DNA of 64,000 nt from Isoetes taiwanensis. Lineage: Eukaryota; Streptophyta; Lycopodiopsida; Isoetales; Isoetaceae. Shown here piece by piece: positions 44,658 through 55,640 of this stretch; within the stretch, counting starts at the first letter, position 1, and each line of letters opens with the position of its first letter. The stretch covers positions 8,704,323 through 8,768,322 of the forward strand of contig JAJEKV010000060.1 in assembly GCA_021234155.1 (NCBI GenBank), given 5' to 3'. Under the pieces are notes generated by a model that worked only from the letters and a program-made list of their open reading frames with translations, was not told where the DNA came from and made no database searches. Made by a program: the position numbers and the translations under genes.

Positions 44658-45047
44658 ACTCCGCAAAAATGAAAACCAACACAACTAAAAATCCTCAAAT
44701 GTGGGAACATTTAATTACATTCAACGCAGAGACATGCACAGAATTTTGTGCATATACCTAGTTCCAACGTATTCCAAGATACTCGGCACAAGGAATAATC
44801 TATTGTGCGGCGATTGAATGCTTAACCTCTTTTTCCATAATGGAGTTCAGTTGATCAGCTGGCTTAACCAGTTACAAGCACAACACTTGGAAACATGCAC
44901 CAAGTCTCCAAAGTATTTCAAGTATACTGACTGTAGAGAATGATTTTTTGACTAGACAGGCTTCGAATGCGTTCCTTTGCAGGTTTCTTTCATCATTTTG
45001 CTTAGCATTGCTTAGGAGAACGAAGCACCGGTTAGCCGGTTTTCAAA

Positions 45048-45205
45048 GTGGCTGCCCAGCAACGGCGGCCACCGCCAGTTTACGCCCAATAGTAAGTTTG
45101 TAGCAGCCATTGGATATTGGGGGAATATACTGACATATACCAGGAATATGCCAAAAACCCATATAAACAAGGGATTGCCCCCCCAGGGGCAACCCAAAAA
45201 CAGAA
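45048..45205. repeat. Dispersed repeat, copy 2
   Basis: Shares ATATACCAGGAATATGCC through AGGGATTGCCCCCC.AGGGGCAACC with 37640-37795. The outer part differs. Confidence 0.6.
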
Positions 45206-45900
45206 AGATAGTAGCCAAGCTCCATGAGGTACGTAGCTTGCCTGTGTCATTTGTACACTCGTTGCTTGGCAAGATCCATGAGGTACATTCGAGGTAGTGT
45301 TTTAAGAAATTGTGCGTATTTTCTTGTTTGGGAAGAAGTAAAGAATTTTAATTGGAATAAGAAATGTTATTTGGTATAAAATTGAATAATAATTGGTACA
45401 AGAAATTTATCTCGGCGGCCATTGGGGCACAGAGGTATTTCACATATTGAGGTCGGGATGGAATCATATGTTTTCACGTCTTTTGGCATGCATGTGCTAG
45501 ATTTGGTGTTTGGGCTCAATTGTTGGTTAATATATTTTGCCCGATTTGGCATTTGGACTCACTTGTTGGTTAATATATTAGTTTAAAATTTTTCTTTCGG
45601 GAGCAATTAACATGTGGACACTCAATGTAATAGAAGGCATCCTGAACTATGCAAAATTCAAACCGAGTTTGTGCTCAAAAAACAAAATATTAAATTCTCA
45701 AACGAATATAACAATATAGCAAAACATTCATTTAGTTCTGAACATCATACCACGGCCTAATGATCTCAGCCATATTGAAGTTTTTCCGTAATTTCATTTC
45801 ACAATAAATATACCTCCACGTCTTGGTAATATGCCAAAACTTTGATTGCATTCCTAGTGTTTGTTGCTTTTGTTCTTGTAATAATTGTTAGTCCCATGCA
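45206..45900. other. No gene seen; small duplication at 45490-45580
   Basis: A unit TTTGG.GTTTGGGCTCA.TTGTTGGTTAATATAT occurs twice at about 45496 and 45546. Confidence 0.4.
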
Positions 45901-45949
45901 GCCAGGCACTGGACTATTTCTGAACACCATGCAAAGCAGAGGCAAGGAC

Positions 45950-46200
45950 CAGGTCAAGCGTCAGGTAGCAAACCCACGCCTCCCTCGAAAATCATGCAGA
46001 AGTCCACGCCCCCGTCAAAGAAGAAAGCCAGACAAGACAAATGTTCGCCTCCGAGGAGTTCGGCCTTAAATTAGCGGGATTCCAGGCACTAATGACGGCA
46101 CTGCAGAGATTCCCTCAAATCAAGCATATGATCCAGGAGTTGGTGACCGAGATCACAATGGGGCTCCCAAATGTCTATTTTGAGCCCAAGGCCATTGTAC
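45950..46200 (+). pseudogene. Short C-terminal ORF remnant before the gypsy element
   Basis: The plus strand reads LKLAGFQALMTALQRFPQIK then ELVTEITMGLPNVYFEPK and a stop near 46213, followed by a purine-rich CCCAAGG and a short AT-rich, possibly LTR-like, stretch. It might be the tail of an extra ORF from another retroelement copy. Weak. Confidence 0.25.
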
Positions 46201-46969
46201 TATGTATATATCAGTAGAGATAGATCTCAAATTTTTAATGAGACTTAATATCATCTTGTTTCAATCTTCTATTTTTGCGAGAGTTCATGTATACTCATTG
46301 ATATTCAAGGAGCCTTACCTTGGCATATAGTCTCTTTGCTTTCCCGTTTTGTTTCATTCTTTCTGTTATGATTCCTTGCAAATCCCGCGTGACACTCTAT
46401 TAGGATTTGTCTGCTCGATCCAAGGATCCTCACAGAAGGTTGTCTTGCAGGTGATCCCGAACCCAGATCCCAAACATTGTCGCCACTATCGGGTCTTAGT
46501 TCGTCCCAACTCGTCGATGTTTGTTCGTGCTTTTACTCAAGATGAGCTCCTCAGCCAAATTGCGACTTGATTGGATTGCCATCAACGCAGAGACGCTGCT
46601 CGCGACATATATGATGCTGATTATGATATTGAAGGTGGCCGTGTTCGCTCGGGTGCTCATTCTACACCGTCTACCCCTCGTGTTTGCTCCCAGCCAGGGT
46701 CTCCCCCTACTTGCAAACATTGTTCTCAACCACAGTCACCGCATCACACTCTTGTGCATCAAACGCCTCATTACTTTCAAACGTCGGAAAGCACCTATAT
46801 TCACATTCCCTCTGGACCGAGGCCGTTACTTTCGCAATCGTCTTCTTCACAGCATGGTATGGGCTATACTCAAGTTTTTCTTGGTCCCAATCATGTTCGA
46901 TAATTTCAGTTTTCTCTATCTTTCCAGCCTCTTCTTCCAGTCTATAACATTGGCGATCTCAAACTGACT

Positions 46970-47810
46970 AAGGATGGTACCCAAGGGATATTGCCAAATG
47001 CCACCCCACTCTCGGGACCTCCTGTACCACTTTACACACAGATTCCAGTCCCTTCATCAGCTGCTCACAACCTCAAGCTTACCTATCCGATTTTTGGGAA
47101 TACGAAGGGGAAGTCCATCCTTGATCAAAGTGCTCAGGCACACATGGAAGAATTTGAATCTTTGGCTATCTTGAATGGCCACTCTCAGCCACAACTCAAG
47201 TTTCATATATTCTCAACCATGATGCATGGCGCTCCTCATCAATGGCTCATGGCCAATAAAAGTCATTGGAAATAGAATTGGCAAAAAATGAAGACCACCT
47301 TCCTATCACTTTATGGTACCACCGATGATGATCAACAGCTTCTCAAACAACTCAATGGCCTTCAATAACAACCTATGGACTCTGCCCCTGATTTTGCTGA
47401 TCGTCTGCATATCTTGGTTAGCAAGCTCAAAGAATATCCCACGTAGATTCAGATCTTAGTTTGGTTTCTGCAGGGCCTTCCTTCTGCTATTCATCTTATG
47501 GCTGAGTACTTGTGCCCCAAGACGTTGCCGCGCTATCGAATTGGTCAACCATTCTTTCAACGTATCTTCTCGTGGCATTCCTCTCACAGATTTCCCTTTC
47601 ATTCCTCTCGTTATAGTTCCACAAAACACGGTTCAACCTCATCAATTTTCTCCACCACAATGCAGTCAAATTTGGTGCCATATTTGTCAGTGTCAAGGCC
47701 ATTTGACCAATGAATGCAATTCTACTAATGGTCCTCCTCATTGCAAACATTGCAATATATGCAATCATGGTACTAAAGAATGCAAGTGCTCTCATCCCAC
47801 ACCTTTTTGA
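46970..47810 (+). pseudogene. Gypsy gag: capsid fragment and zinc knuckles
   Basis: The frame at 46991-47275 has KLTYPIFGNTKGKSILDQSA and a GAPHQWLMANKSHW segment typical of plant gypsy capsid; following frames carry DFADRLHILVSKLKEYP. At 47541-47810 two CCHC knuckles are visible: CHICQCQGHLTNEC and CKHCNICNHGTKEC. A possible third starts CYHCQEWG near 47969. Several in-frame stops. Confidence 0.78.
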
Positions 47811-48660
47811 CAAAAGATAATCTTCCAAGTTCATACGATGCCTCAGCAATATCAACAGCCTCAGCAATATCCACAGCAACAACAATATCCACAGTAACAG
47901 CAATATCCACAATCTCAGCAACCTCAGCAATCAAGAGGCAAAAACTCACACACTCCTTTTGATCCCGCCAAATCTCAATGTTATCACTGTCAGGAGTGGG
48001 GCGACACCACCATGGCATGACCACAACTCCCTCAAGTCCAAGTACAACTTCTAGGCATGAACTAAACTGCCTCAGTCTGCCTCACTGCTTATTAACTCTG
48101 GGTTGCCAATGGCAAACAAGGCCCTCGCCCCACGCTGAAGAGACCACCTCCTATGCCTCAATAGCAGCGCCCCCAACAAGCTCCTCCATCTGCAGCCTTG
48201 AATCAAGAAGCTCAAGAAGAGATCTATCAAGCTCTCAATCCTCCGATCCAACAATCCAACTGCATAGGTTTGGTCTCATGCCAGCACCTGGGCACATACC
48301 CCTTGACGCTCATGCCTCAAGACATGCATCCTGCTTTTTCCGTCGATACTATCCCACATGAGGAACAAAAGATGGTCCATTTCGCTCCTGATCTCGACAA
48401 GCTCATGCCTCATGTCATGCCCAAAGTCCGTCAAAATATTCTCAAGCTTATGCAAGCTGCTGAAGGATGCACGCTGGCCAATGTTTATGCTACCACACGC
48501 ACTCAACAGCGTCAAGACACGCCTTCCATGTCTAAGACCCCTCACGCACTCAGCCGTATCCCAACATCGCTGCTAAAGTTGAACTCCTCAAAGAAGTTTC
48601 TGCATCAGTGCCTCAAGCACTCGCACCATTGGATCCTGTTGATCCCTTAGCACACGTTCC
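47811..48660 (+). other. Gag-pol linker, Gln/Pro-rich
   Basis: CAGCAATATCCACAGCAACA-type repeats encode Gln/Tyr/Pro-rich sequence (47840-47930), then degenerate frames rich in Pro and Gln. This is typical linker after the knuckles. Confidence 0.5.
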
Positions 48661-49092
48661 TTGGAGCTGCAAGAAGAGCTTGCCAAAATCAAAATTACCC
48701 TCTGTTCCTCTACTATCCTAAAGTTATGTCCTGCCCTTAGGGAACAATTGCCACTACCCACCGTTCTTGTTGGCACGGTAGCCACTTCTACACCCACGGT
48801 TCATGCAACTGTTGAGAATCAGCAAATTAATTATGTGCAGATTGATGGAGGCAATGCTGTCAACCTCATCACATATAAATTTCCAAGACAATTGGGCATT
48901 ACTCAACTCTATCGTGCTCCTTATGACATCAAACTCGCCAATGGACACATCATGCATCCTCAAGGCGTGACTCCTATTCTTCAAATCAGCATTGCTGATC
49001 TCAAATTTCCCTTTGAATTTGGTGTTTGGCAAACTGGGGAGGATCCTCGTGATTATGAAATGCTGGTTGGACGATCTTTTCTCCCAGGCTAA
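48661..49092 (+). pseudogene. Gypsy aspartic protease
   Basis: An open frame of 143 codons with YVQIDGGNAVNLITYKFPRQ, the retropepsin active-site block in the DGG form common in plant gypsy elements, and YEMLVGRSFLPG, the second flap/ILGR-like block. It lacks its own start and would be made as part of a polyprotein. The domain is intact in itself; the polyprotein is not. Confidence 0.8.
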
Positions 49093-49719
49093 AAGCATTC
49101 ACTATTGGGCCAATGATCAACTTGTTGTTACTGATGGAACATTAAATGCCTCGATGGATCTCGAAACTAGGAAGCTCATCTCTGTTGAGCATGCTGAACC
49201 ATCACTCTCTGATAGTGATTCTAAGGATCTTCAAAATACTTATCAAGTACAAGCTCCAGCCAGTGGTTTGCTTTTGTTTGCCTACCCCAAGTATGTTGAT
49301 CCATGGGGTATATAAGTCTTGATCAAGACCACGTTGTTGCATCCTTGCTTGATCCATATCTTGCGCCTTGCAATCGCATTCAGCGTGTTGATATCCCGCT
49401 GGATGTTGATACCCCTCCAGGTATTGTTGATGTTGATGCTGTCATGAAGCAACGCTTACTTGATGCCACTTAACAGCCTTTATTCTTTTCTACTCAGAGT
49501 GCTAACCCCTCAGTGTTGTTTTAACCACCTGCACATATTGTCACAGACATGACAATAATTCCATATTCAGACTCCGAAAGCTGAAGTCATTGATTTAGGA
49601 GACAACCAACCCATCCGGTTGACTGTCAATCTTTTCAAACCCTATAAAGCTCGCGCCCTCAGAAATTTTGGCACATCTTTGCGTGGAGCTATAAAGATTT
49701 AAGAGGTATCAAAAACGAA

Positions 49720-50215
49720 TTGAGGGAACTCACCATTCCCACCAAACTAGATGCACGCCTCATCTACCAACGACAGTACAGGCCCAACCCCAATTATCGT
49801 GACCGTGCCAAAGCCGAAATTGATAAACTTTTGGCTGCTGGACTTATTTATGAGGTCAAACATTCTGAGTCGGTGAGCTCCATTATTATTGCCCTTAAGC
49901 AAAATGGGAAAATATGCATTTGCAAGAAAACTCAATATGGCCACGGAACAAGATCATTTTCCGCTACACTTCACGCATCAAATCCTTGAAGAAGTAGCAG
50001 GCCATGAGATGTAATCCTTCATGGACGGTTTCTATGGCTATAGTCAAATCTCCACTCAAGCTGAAGATCAGTTGAAAATAATATTTACCACGACGTGGGG
50101 TACTTTTGCCTACAAAGTGGTGCCCTTTAGATTGTCCAACTTTCTATCTACTTTTCAATGCATTATGCTTTCTGTTTTTCAAGATTACATGAAAGAAAAT
50201 GTAGCTACGCTCACA
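49720..50215 (+). pseudogene. Gypsy reverse transcriptase, N-terminal part only
   Basis: 49720-49960 reads AEIDKLLAAGLIYEVKHSES and the downstream KQNGKICICK block. 50021-50200 reads MDGFYGYSQISTQAEDQLKI, TTTWGTFAYKVVPFRLSN and FQCIMLSVFQDYMKE. The frame then runs into unrelated residues: the Y-x-DD catalytic box, the rest of RT, RNase H and the start of integrase are missing, a deletion near 50200-50215. Confidence 0.82.
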
Positions 50216-50255
50216 CGATCAACAATTCCTCGTTTGTGAAGTTCGTGACTATACT

Positions 50256-51880
50256 ATGGTTGCTGCCCACGCTCATGCGCACAATTGTGATGTCTGTCAG
50301 CACGTGGGACGACCCACAGCCCATGACGCTCTACCCTTGACTCCTGTCGCCATGCCGTTACCCTTTAGCAAATGGGTTATGGATTTTGTTGGGCCCATGG
50401 ATCCACCTGCTAGACACTCCCGTGCTCGATACATCCTTGTTCTCACTGATTATGCAGCAAAGTGGGCGAAAGCCTGTGCCTTACCAGATAACACCACAGC
50501 CAGCCAGGGAATAAATTACTAATCGCATATTTTTTATTAGCCAGAATGACTTTAGCTAAATTTGCTCAATATGAATCCCAAAACTTTTGTGGTTTAGCTA
50601 AACTATACACATTTTTCCTCTCATACTTTCTAGCACTTAGCTAAATTAACCCAAATATCATCCCAAAAATTTCTATGGTGTGGCCAACAGAAAATATGAA
50701 GCCAAATTACTATACTTTTTTTCAATATATTCCACTTGTTTTAGTCATTTTCTTTGTGAAAACATTCCAAAATAATGCTAACTAGCAAAGTCTAGGGCTC
50801 AAATTAATTCATAATGCTAGAAACTAAACTACTAATCATATACTTCATATAAACTAGAATGCTGTTAGCTAAACTAGCCCAAAATTCATTCTAAAAGTTT
50901 CTATGGCTTAGCTAAACAATATAAAATATCACTTTCTTACTTTCTAGCGTTTGGCTAAAGAGCTCCAGGGTTGGTGCAGTTCCGAAAAAAGTTAAGCTAA
51001 AATTATTATTTTTTTTCCAATTTTTTCCATTTACTTTAGCCAATTTTTTTTGAAAATGTTCTAAAAAATCGCCAAATAGCTAAGTTTAGCCCTTAAATTA
51101 TTCTATGCAGCCAGCATGATGCGAGTGCTCTATACACATGTCATTACATGCTTCGGTTGCCTCATGAAATTAGTCAGTGACTGTGGTGTTCATTTTGTTA
51201 ATTACACAATTAAAGAATTGACGAACTACCTGCATATCCATCATAGGAAGGGCACTCCATATTATCCACAAGGCAATGGTCTTGCTGAAAGTACCAACAA
51301 GACTCTCATCCACATTCTAAAGAAGATTTGTTTGTGCTGCTTCAAAACTGATTGGCAAGAAAAGTTACCACTGTTTTATGGGCCTATAACACTAGTTACA
51401 AGATTGCCACAGGGCAGACACCATTCAAATTAGTCTATGGCCAAGAAGCTTTAATGCCTTTTAAGTTTGTTCTACCCTCTCTTCGCTTTCAACTTGCTAC
51501 CACGCATAATCCCTCCTGCTGCTCTACAGGAGCGGGTTTATCAATTGCAACAATTAGATGAGCTTCGCAGAGATGCTTATCTCAGAGTTCTTGCCAGGCA
51601 ACAGTTGAAGAAATTCTGGCATGACAAACAGATCAAAACCAAAACTTTCAAAGAAGGGGATTTAGTTCTTCTTTACTATTCCAGGTACAAAATTTTTCCA
51701 GGCAAGCTGACATTTCGTTGGCTTGGCCCTTATAAAATTATTCAAAAAGGCCAGTCGAGTGTTTTTCAACTCGCAGAATTAGATGGCTCTCCATTACCTA
51801 CTTTGCTTAATGGTTTTTGCCTCAAATCTTTTCATGCAGATACAACAAATACCATTCAAGACACAAAGATGCATGATTGA
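50256..51880 (+). pseudogene. Gypsy integrase, split by a 603-bp insertion
   Basis: Part 1 (50256-50504) has CDVCQH of the zinc-binding domain, then WVMDFVGPMD with the first catalytic Asp, and ILVLTDYAAKWAKACAL. Part 2 (51116-51433) has KLVSDCGVHFVNYTIKEL with the second Asp and GTPYYPQGNGLAESTNKTL with the Glu. Part 3 (51467-51880) has YGQEALMPFKFVLPS-like sequence, then LKKFWHDKQIKTKTFKEGD, VLLYYSRYKIFPGKL and FRWLGPYKI of the C-terminal domain, with no chromodomain. The three DDE residues survive but frames are broken. Confidence 0.85.
50497..51115. mobile_element. hAT-like non-autonomous insertion in integrase (603 bp, 50505-51107), 8-bp duplication
   Basis: CAGCCAGC at 50497-50504 is repeated at 51108-51115. 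The left end CAGGGAATAAATTA and the inverted right end CATAGAATAATTTA match at 11 of 14 bases. An 8-bp duplication and a CAGGG terminus fit the hAT class. The interior is a head-to-tail dimer of about 300 bp: ATTACTAATCGCATATTTTT at 50515 corresponds to CTACTAATCATATACTTCAT at 50829, and AAAA.TTTCTATGG.TTAGCTAAAC recurs. AT-rich and non-coding. Confidence 0.8.
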
Positions 51881-52703
51881 GTAAATCAGCTTATCTTATA
51901 TTCAAAAAGAGTTGGATTACACAAAAATTGGGCATAGCCCTTACTTAATTGCAGGGGGCATTGCCCATAATCTATATACAAACTACTCTAAAAAAACTTG
52001 GCTACTCTGCGTTGGGAGCAGGACAAGCCTGTAGGATCACATAACCCTGCTACAGATCATAACGCATGTGCAGTATGACGTCTTGATAGTTGGACATCAG
52101 GTCCGGATTATCCGCTGAAGCAGACAGCCAGCCATCCATAGGGATCTTGCAGTTCTTCATCTTCCACATGTCCAGACCATTCATACGGCAAGTTAACCAC
52201 TCCAAGCAATTCTTCGGCATCGTGTTCACCATATCCATCGCTGCAACTGTGCCTGCCATGGTGGCCCAATCAAATTTTTGCTGACGTGTCCACATGCGAG
52301 GTACATTCCAATTTCTAGTCGCGGTAGCTTCTCTCTGGCCTGCCGCTTCTGCCACCTCCTTCCTTTAGACGTTCGGACTCTGGAGTTGCCTCTCTTAATT
52401 ACGCCCAATTGAAACCACGGCTGTGTCAAATCATTACTCGTACACCTACAACACCATGACGTCCCATTGCATCGTTCATTCCTGTCCATCTCCACCCTTG
52501 ATTTCAGTTGGCTTTTTGGACTTAACCAAAATTTTGGTTCTGGGTCCTTCTTTCATCCATGCTACCATCTGGCACTATGAACGGCTCAGATTCTACTTTT
52601 GAACCTGCCTATAAAAATCTTGGCTGAACAGACGCGAATCCTAAAGCTTCACAACTTTCTCTGCTCTTCGCCTTCTGCTCTTGAATTTCTTCTGTCGATC
52701 GCC
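51881..52703 (-). other. Post-integrase region with an antisense open frame (52355-52050)
   Basis: A GCAGGGGGCATTGCCC stretch at 51952 could be a polypurine tract. The minus-strand frame 52355-52050 (101 aa) reads TMAGTVAAMDMVNTMPKNCL and MNGLDMWKMKNCKIPMDGWL without interruption. Antisense extra ORFs are known in some Tat-lineage gypsy elements, but I cannot assign this one. Confidence 0.3.
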
Positions 52704-53650
52704 ATGGCTGCTTCCGCCAAGTTGCCCACTCTACAGGCCACTGCGCCCATGGATCCTGCGCTTTTTCAATCGGTAATCTTTTCCACTGCCACTGTCTAAG
52801 AATCTCTTGAAGGTGCATCCGTGACGTCGTTGAAAGGGCGGGGTTGCTTGATTTTTTCAAATAAGAACTCCATGTTCCCAATCCAGTACAACCTCGATAG
52901 TTCGTTGCACATTTGATCAAAACTGATGCAGGATATCAGACGATGGTGGATCATACAAGAATCACCCTCAATCAGAGTCTCTTGGCACATGTATTTTAAT
53001 TGCCCCGACGCACTCCTTCTTTAAATTGGGTTGCTTTAGTGGATCATGATGTCACTATTTATGGTCAAGCTTCCTATGCTGCCACAATATATAAGCACAC
53101 CAACATAGCGAAGCCTCATGAGGCTTTTGTCAAGCTTTTGTGGAGGAAGTTCTATGGGTACTCTATCAGGAACACCCATATCAACAAGCATTTTTTCCAT
53201 ACTGCAATTTTCGCCATTCATTCAACCAGCTTTGTGGATTGGCCCCAAATTTTGTTCCGATGTCTTCTTCATGAAGTCGATCAGCTTCGACAATCTCCTG
53301 ACTCTGGTCTTGAGTCTGCTATGGGTGCTCACTTCCAAGCCATCATCAACCAATGTCTTCCAGAATCAAGTCACCTCTCCACCAGACACTTAGAAGCCTC
53401 TATCATCTCTCTGATCAGGAAACTTCAAGAAGAGGCCTCTCATCCACCCCCTGATGCTCAAACCTCTCCAGGCCCACAAGATCCGCGCCCTATACCTTCT
53501 AAAGTCATCAATGTTTCTTCCTCTCAATCACTCATGCTAATGCGTTCACCTCCCATTAAGTCTCTCAAACTTCCACTCACAAAGTCCAACAACTTTGCCT
53601 CTTCAGCCCATCATCCCCTCCACCCACCAAGGGCATTGTATCAATTCAAT
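52704..53650 (+). pseudogene. Extra ORF after pol in the gypsy element, sense strand
   Basis: Begins MAASAKLPTLQATAPMDPAL at 52704, is interrupted by stops near 52797 and 52913 and a frame change, and continues from 53000 as a 200-codon frame: YGQASYAATIYKHTNIAKPH, LLWRKFYGYSIRN and FVDWPQILFRCLLHEVDQLR. The C-terminal part is Pro/Ser-rich. Position between integrase and the 3' end matches additional ORFs of plant gypsy elements (some resembling putative plant transposon proteins or env-like genes). Function unknown. I see no convincing signal or transmembrane segment. Confidence 0.5.
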
Positions 53651-53652
53651 AT

Positions 53653-55158
53653 TGTGACGTTCGGCCTGATTATCACGGTCCCGGGGCGTGATCTTTATCT
53701 TTACTGCCGCCACGCTGCGTACCACCGCCCCAATCGACGCGCCCGGCCGACGTACCTACCAAGCAAGGGCGCCCTAGGGGGCAGCTTGCAATGGTGCACA
53801 CACTTAGCAATGTGCGCACTTTTAGACCTTTAACCCATTAAAGGTAGACCAAGGGTCATGGAAACCCTAAACCTAACTGATAGCCTACATAAGGCACCAA
53901 ACCCTAACTTTCCCTTTTTAAGCCCACGGACCTTAGGAGCTCCGATTCGCGCGCCTGAGGAGTCAATTCCAACTCCCACGATCCGTCCCGTGCACCCGGC
54001 TTGTCGGTCGTCCTCCCACCGCATTTCGAAGCGAATCGAGACATGGACACCTTTGGATCGAGGGAGGAACCAGGGGATCAGGTATTTAGTCGATTGAATA
54101 GCCTAAACCTTATTATCCAGCCTTCAACCAAATAGGTTTAGCCTATTAAATCACCCCTAGTAGCCAAGCAGATCCCGAGATTGACTCTAACTAAAGAACC
54201 TAACTCTATGTATGATATAGATTAGTTCTTATTCTTTAGTTCTATGATGATGTGATGGACGGATGAATTCTGTGAACTCACTGTATTGGGAAGGGGGGTA
54301 GAGACTTGAAGCTTAGTAGATGATGCTCCTAGATAGTCCCTCTTAGTGCATTACTAGATTTCGGCCTGTGTACAAGAACCCCACCTGGTTGTGGGTGAAG
54401 GGGCCAGACTGGCTTAGAATGAGGTTAGGTGTTGACCCTTGACCCATCCCTATGGTGTGTTAGTGCTCACAGGGGATCGAGTGACTAGGTCTAATGGCTT
54501 GCCACCGAGTGTGGGTAAGGCATGGGCTCGACACCCGTGGGGTTCACCTTCCGTGGGTTCGATCGAATAAGGGCAAAGGGCCCTCTAGTCACCTTGGGTC
54601 AACATGTAGATCTCTAGAGGGAGTGATCCCTACACCTGCCCCATCGGACCGGGGAGATGTAACCCGGGAATAGCCCCTTTGGCTATGCACCCGTGGGCTG
54701 CTGCTGGAGTCCCAACACTTTTCAACCTACTCGCAAAGTGTGCAAGGGGCGGATGGAGTGGACAACCCTAAGCCATGTTCTTATGCCAGCCCAATCCATT
54801 GTCATGATTACATGCGCGACGAACTCTGGAGACCCAAGCTTGTCGGTCACCCCACGAGTCCGAGCCTTGGGTAGGAACTTCCCTTTGTATTGTCTTGATC
54901 TTTGTCTATGCAGATGTTGATGTGCCACCCTTCGAGGTGGATATATGATGTTATGTTCTTGGCGACGATGTTTACGCTTCCTTGCCTAGGTAGGCCCTGA
55001 GGGAGACGGGGTAAAATGACCCCTTCACTCTTCCCACTGTGGACTCTAGACGGTTACAGTGATATGTGGAGGGCCCTGTATCAGTGTGGAGCTGGTGCGG
55101 GGGATGAACTCCTGTTTGTATACGGTGCGGGCATCGTATATGAGTAGGGGACGTCACA
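53653..55158 (+). mobile_element. Long terminal repeat of a second LTR retrotransposon (1,506 bp)
   Basis: It starts TGTGACG and ends CGTCACA, a perfect 7-bp inverted terminus of the TG...CA type. One base later comes TGGTATCAGAGCC, complementary to the initiator Met tRNA 3' end, so this is the 5' LTR in plus orientation. It truncates the gypsy ORF just upstream. Open frames within it are incidental. No matching 3' LTR is found in the window. Confidence 0.85.
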
Positions 55159-55159
55159 A

Positions 55160-55172
55160 TGGTATCAGAGCC
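55160..55172 (+). promoter_or_regulatory. Primer binding site (tRNA-iMet type)
   Basis: TGGTATCAGAGCC, the standard plant retrotransposon PBS, lies one base after the LTR end. Confidence 0.9.
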
Positions 55173-55339
55173 ATGTTCTTGGAGACCAAGAGCAAAGCAC
55201 TGACCATGCTCCCAGTAGTACTAACTTGATAGGATCCTCAAGCCTCGAAAAAGTGGGAAAATTTTTTCTCATTTTTGTAGTTTATGCTAAGCTAGTAACA
55301 ATTAAGTGAATTGGAACTTAATAAGACTAAAAAGAATGA

Positions 55340-55640
55340 GCCAAAAACTTGCCAGGCAAGGTGGTCTCACAGGTCGCGCCTGGTCAAAGAACTAAACTTT
55401 AGTTTTTGAGCGAGGCGCAAGCTGTGAGACATCGAGCCAAGATCACTCAAACTTGATGAATTTGAGAAAAGTAATATGGTAAGGCTAGTTCCAAGGTAGG
55501 AATTAGTTAGAATAGCATGTTTAAATTACTTAAATTACTTAAAAATGTGCAAGATCTCACAGCTCGCGCCTGGTCAAAGAACTAAACTTTAGTTTTTGAG
55601 CGAGGCGCAAGCTGTGAGACATCGAGCCAAGCACACTGAC
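55340..55640. repeat. Twin hairpin repeats (55363-55433 and 55551-55622)
   Basis: Each copy reads TCTCACAG.TCGCGCCTGG ... ACTAAACTTTAGT ... GAGGCGCAAGCTGTGAGA, so the two halves of each pair with one another over about 32 bp. The two copies are 188 bp apart and nearly identical. They lie in the internal region just after the PBS. Confidence 0.85.

Larger units (their letters stand above)
46480..53652 (+). mobile_element. Degenerate Ty3/gypsy LTR retrotransposon (internal region; LTRs not confidently identified)
   Basis: In order: gag with CCHC knuckles, aspartic protease, reverse transcriptase fragment, integrase with DDE residues, then further ORFs. RT before integrase defines Ty3/gypsy. 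Many stops and frameshifts, loss of the RT catalytic box and RNase H, and a 603-bp insertion in integrase make it inactive. The 3' side is cut by the LTR starting at 53653. I could not pair 5' and 3' LTRs; an LTR may end before about 46450. Confidence 0.8.

Noticed and set aside
37640-45205. Two copies of a dispersed repeat as the ends of one large transposon carrying the gene fragments
   Set aside because: Both copies are in direct orientation with different outer sequence and no shared target duplication, so they cannot be TIRs of one element.
46521-46967. 148-codon plus-strand frame with hydrophobic stretches
   Set aside because: Overlaps two other frames in the gypsy leader/gag region, and I see no conserved motif. 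Probably leader or degraded gag.
53830-54097. Small open frames in the LTR
   Set aside because: They lie wholly within the 53653-55158 LTR and show no family features.
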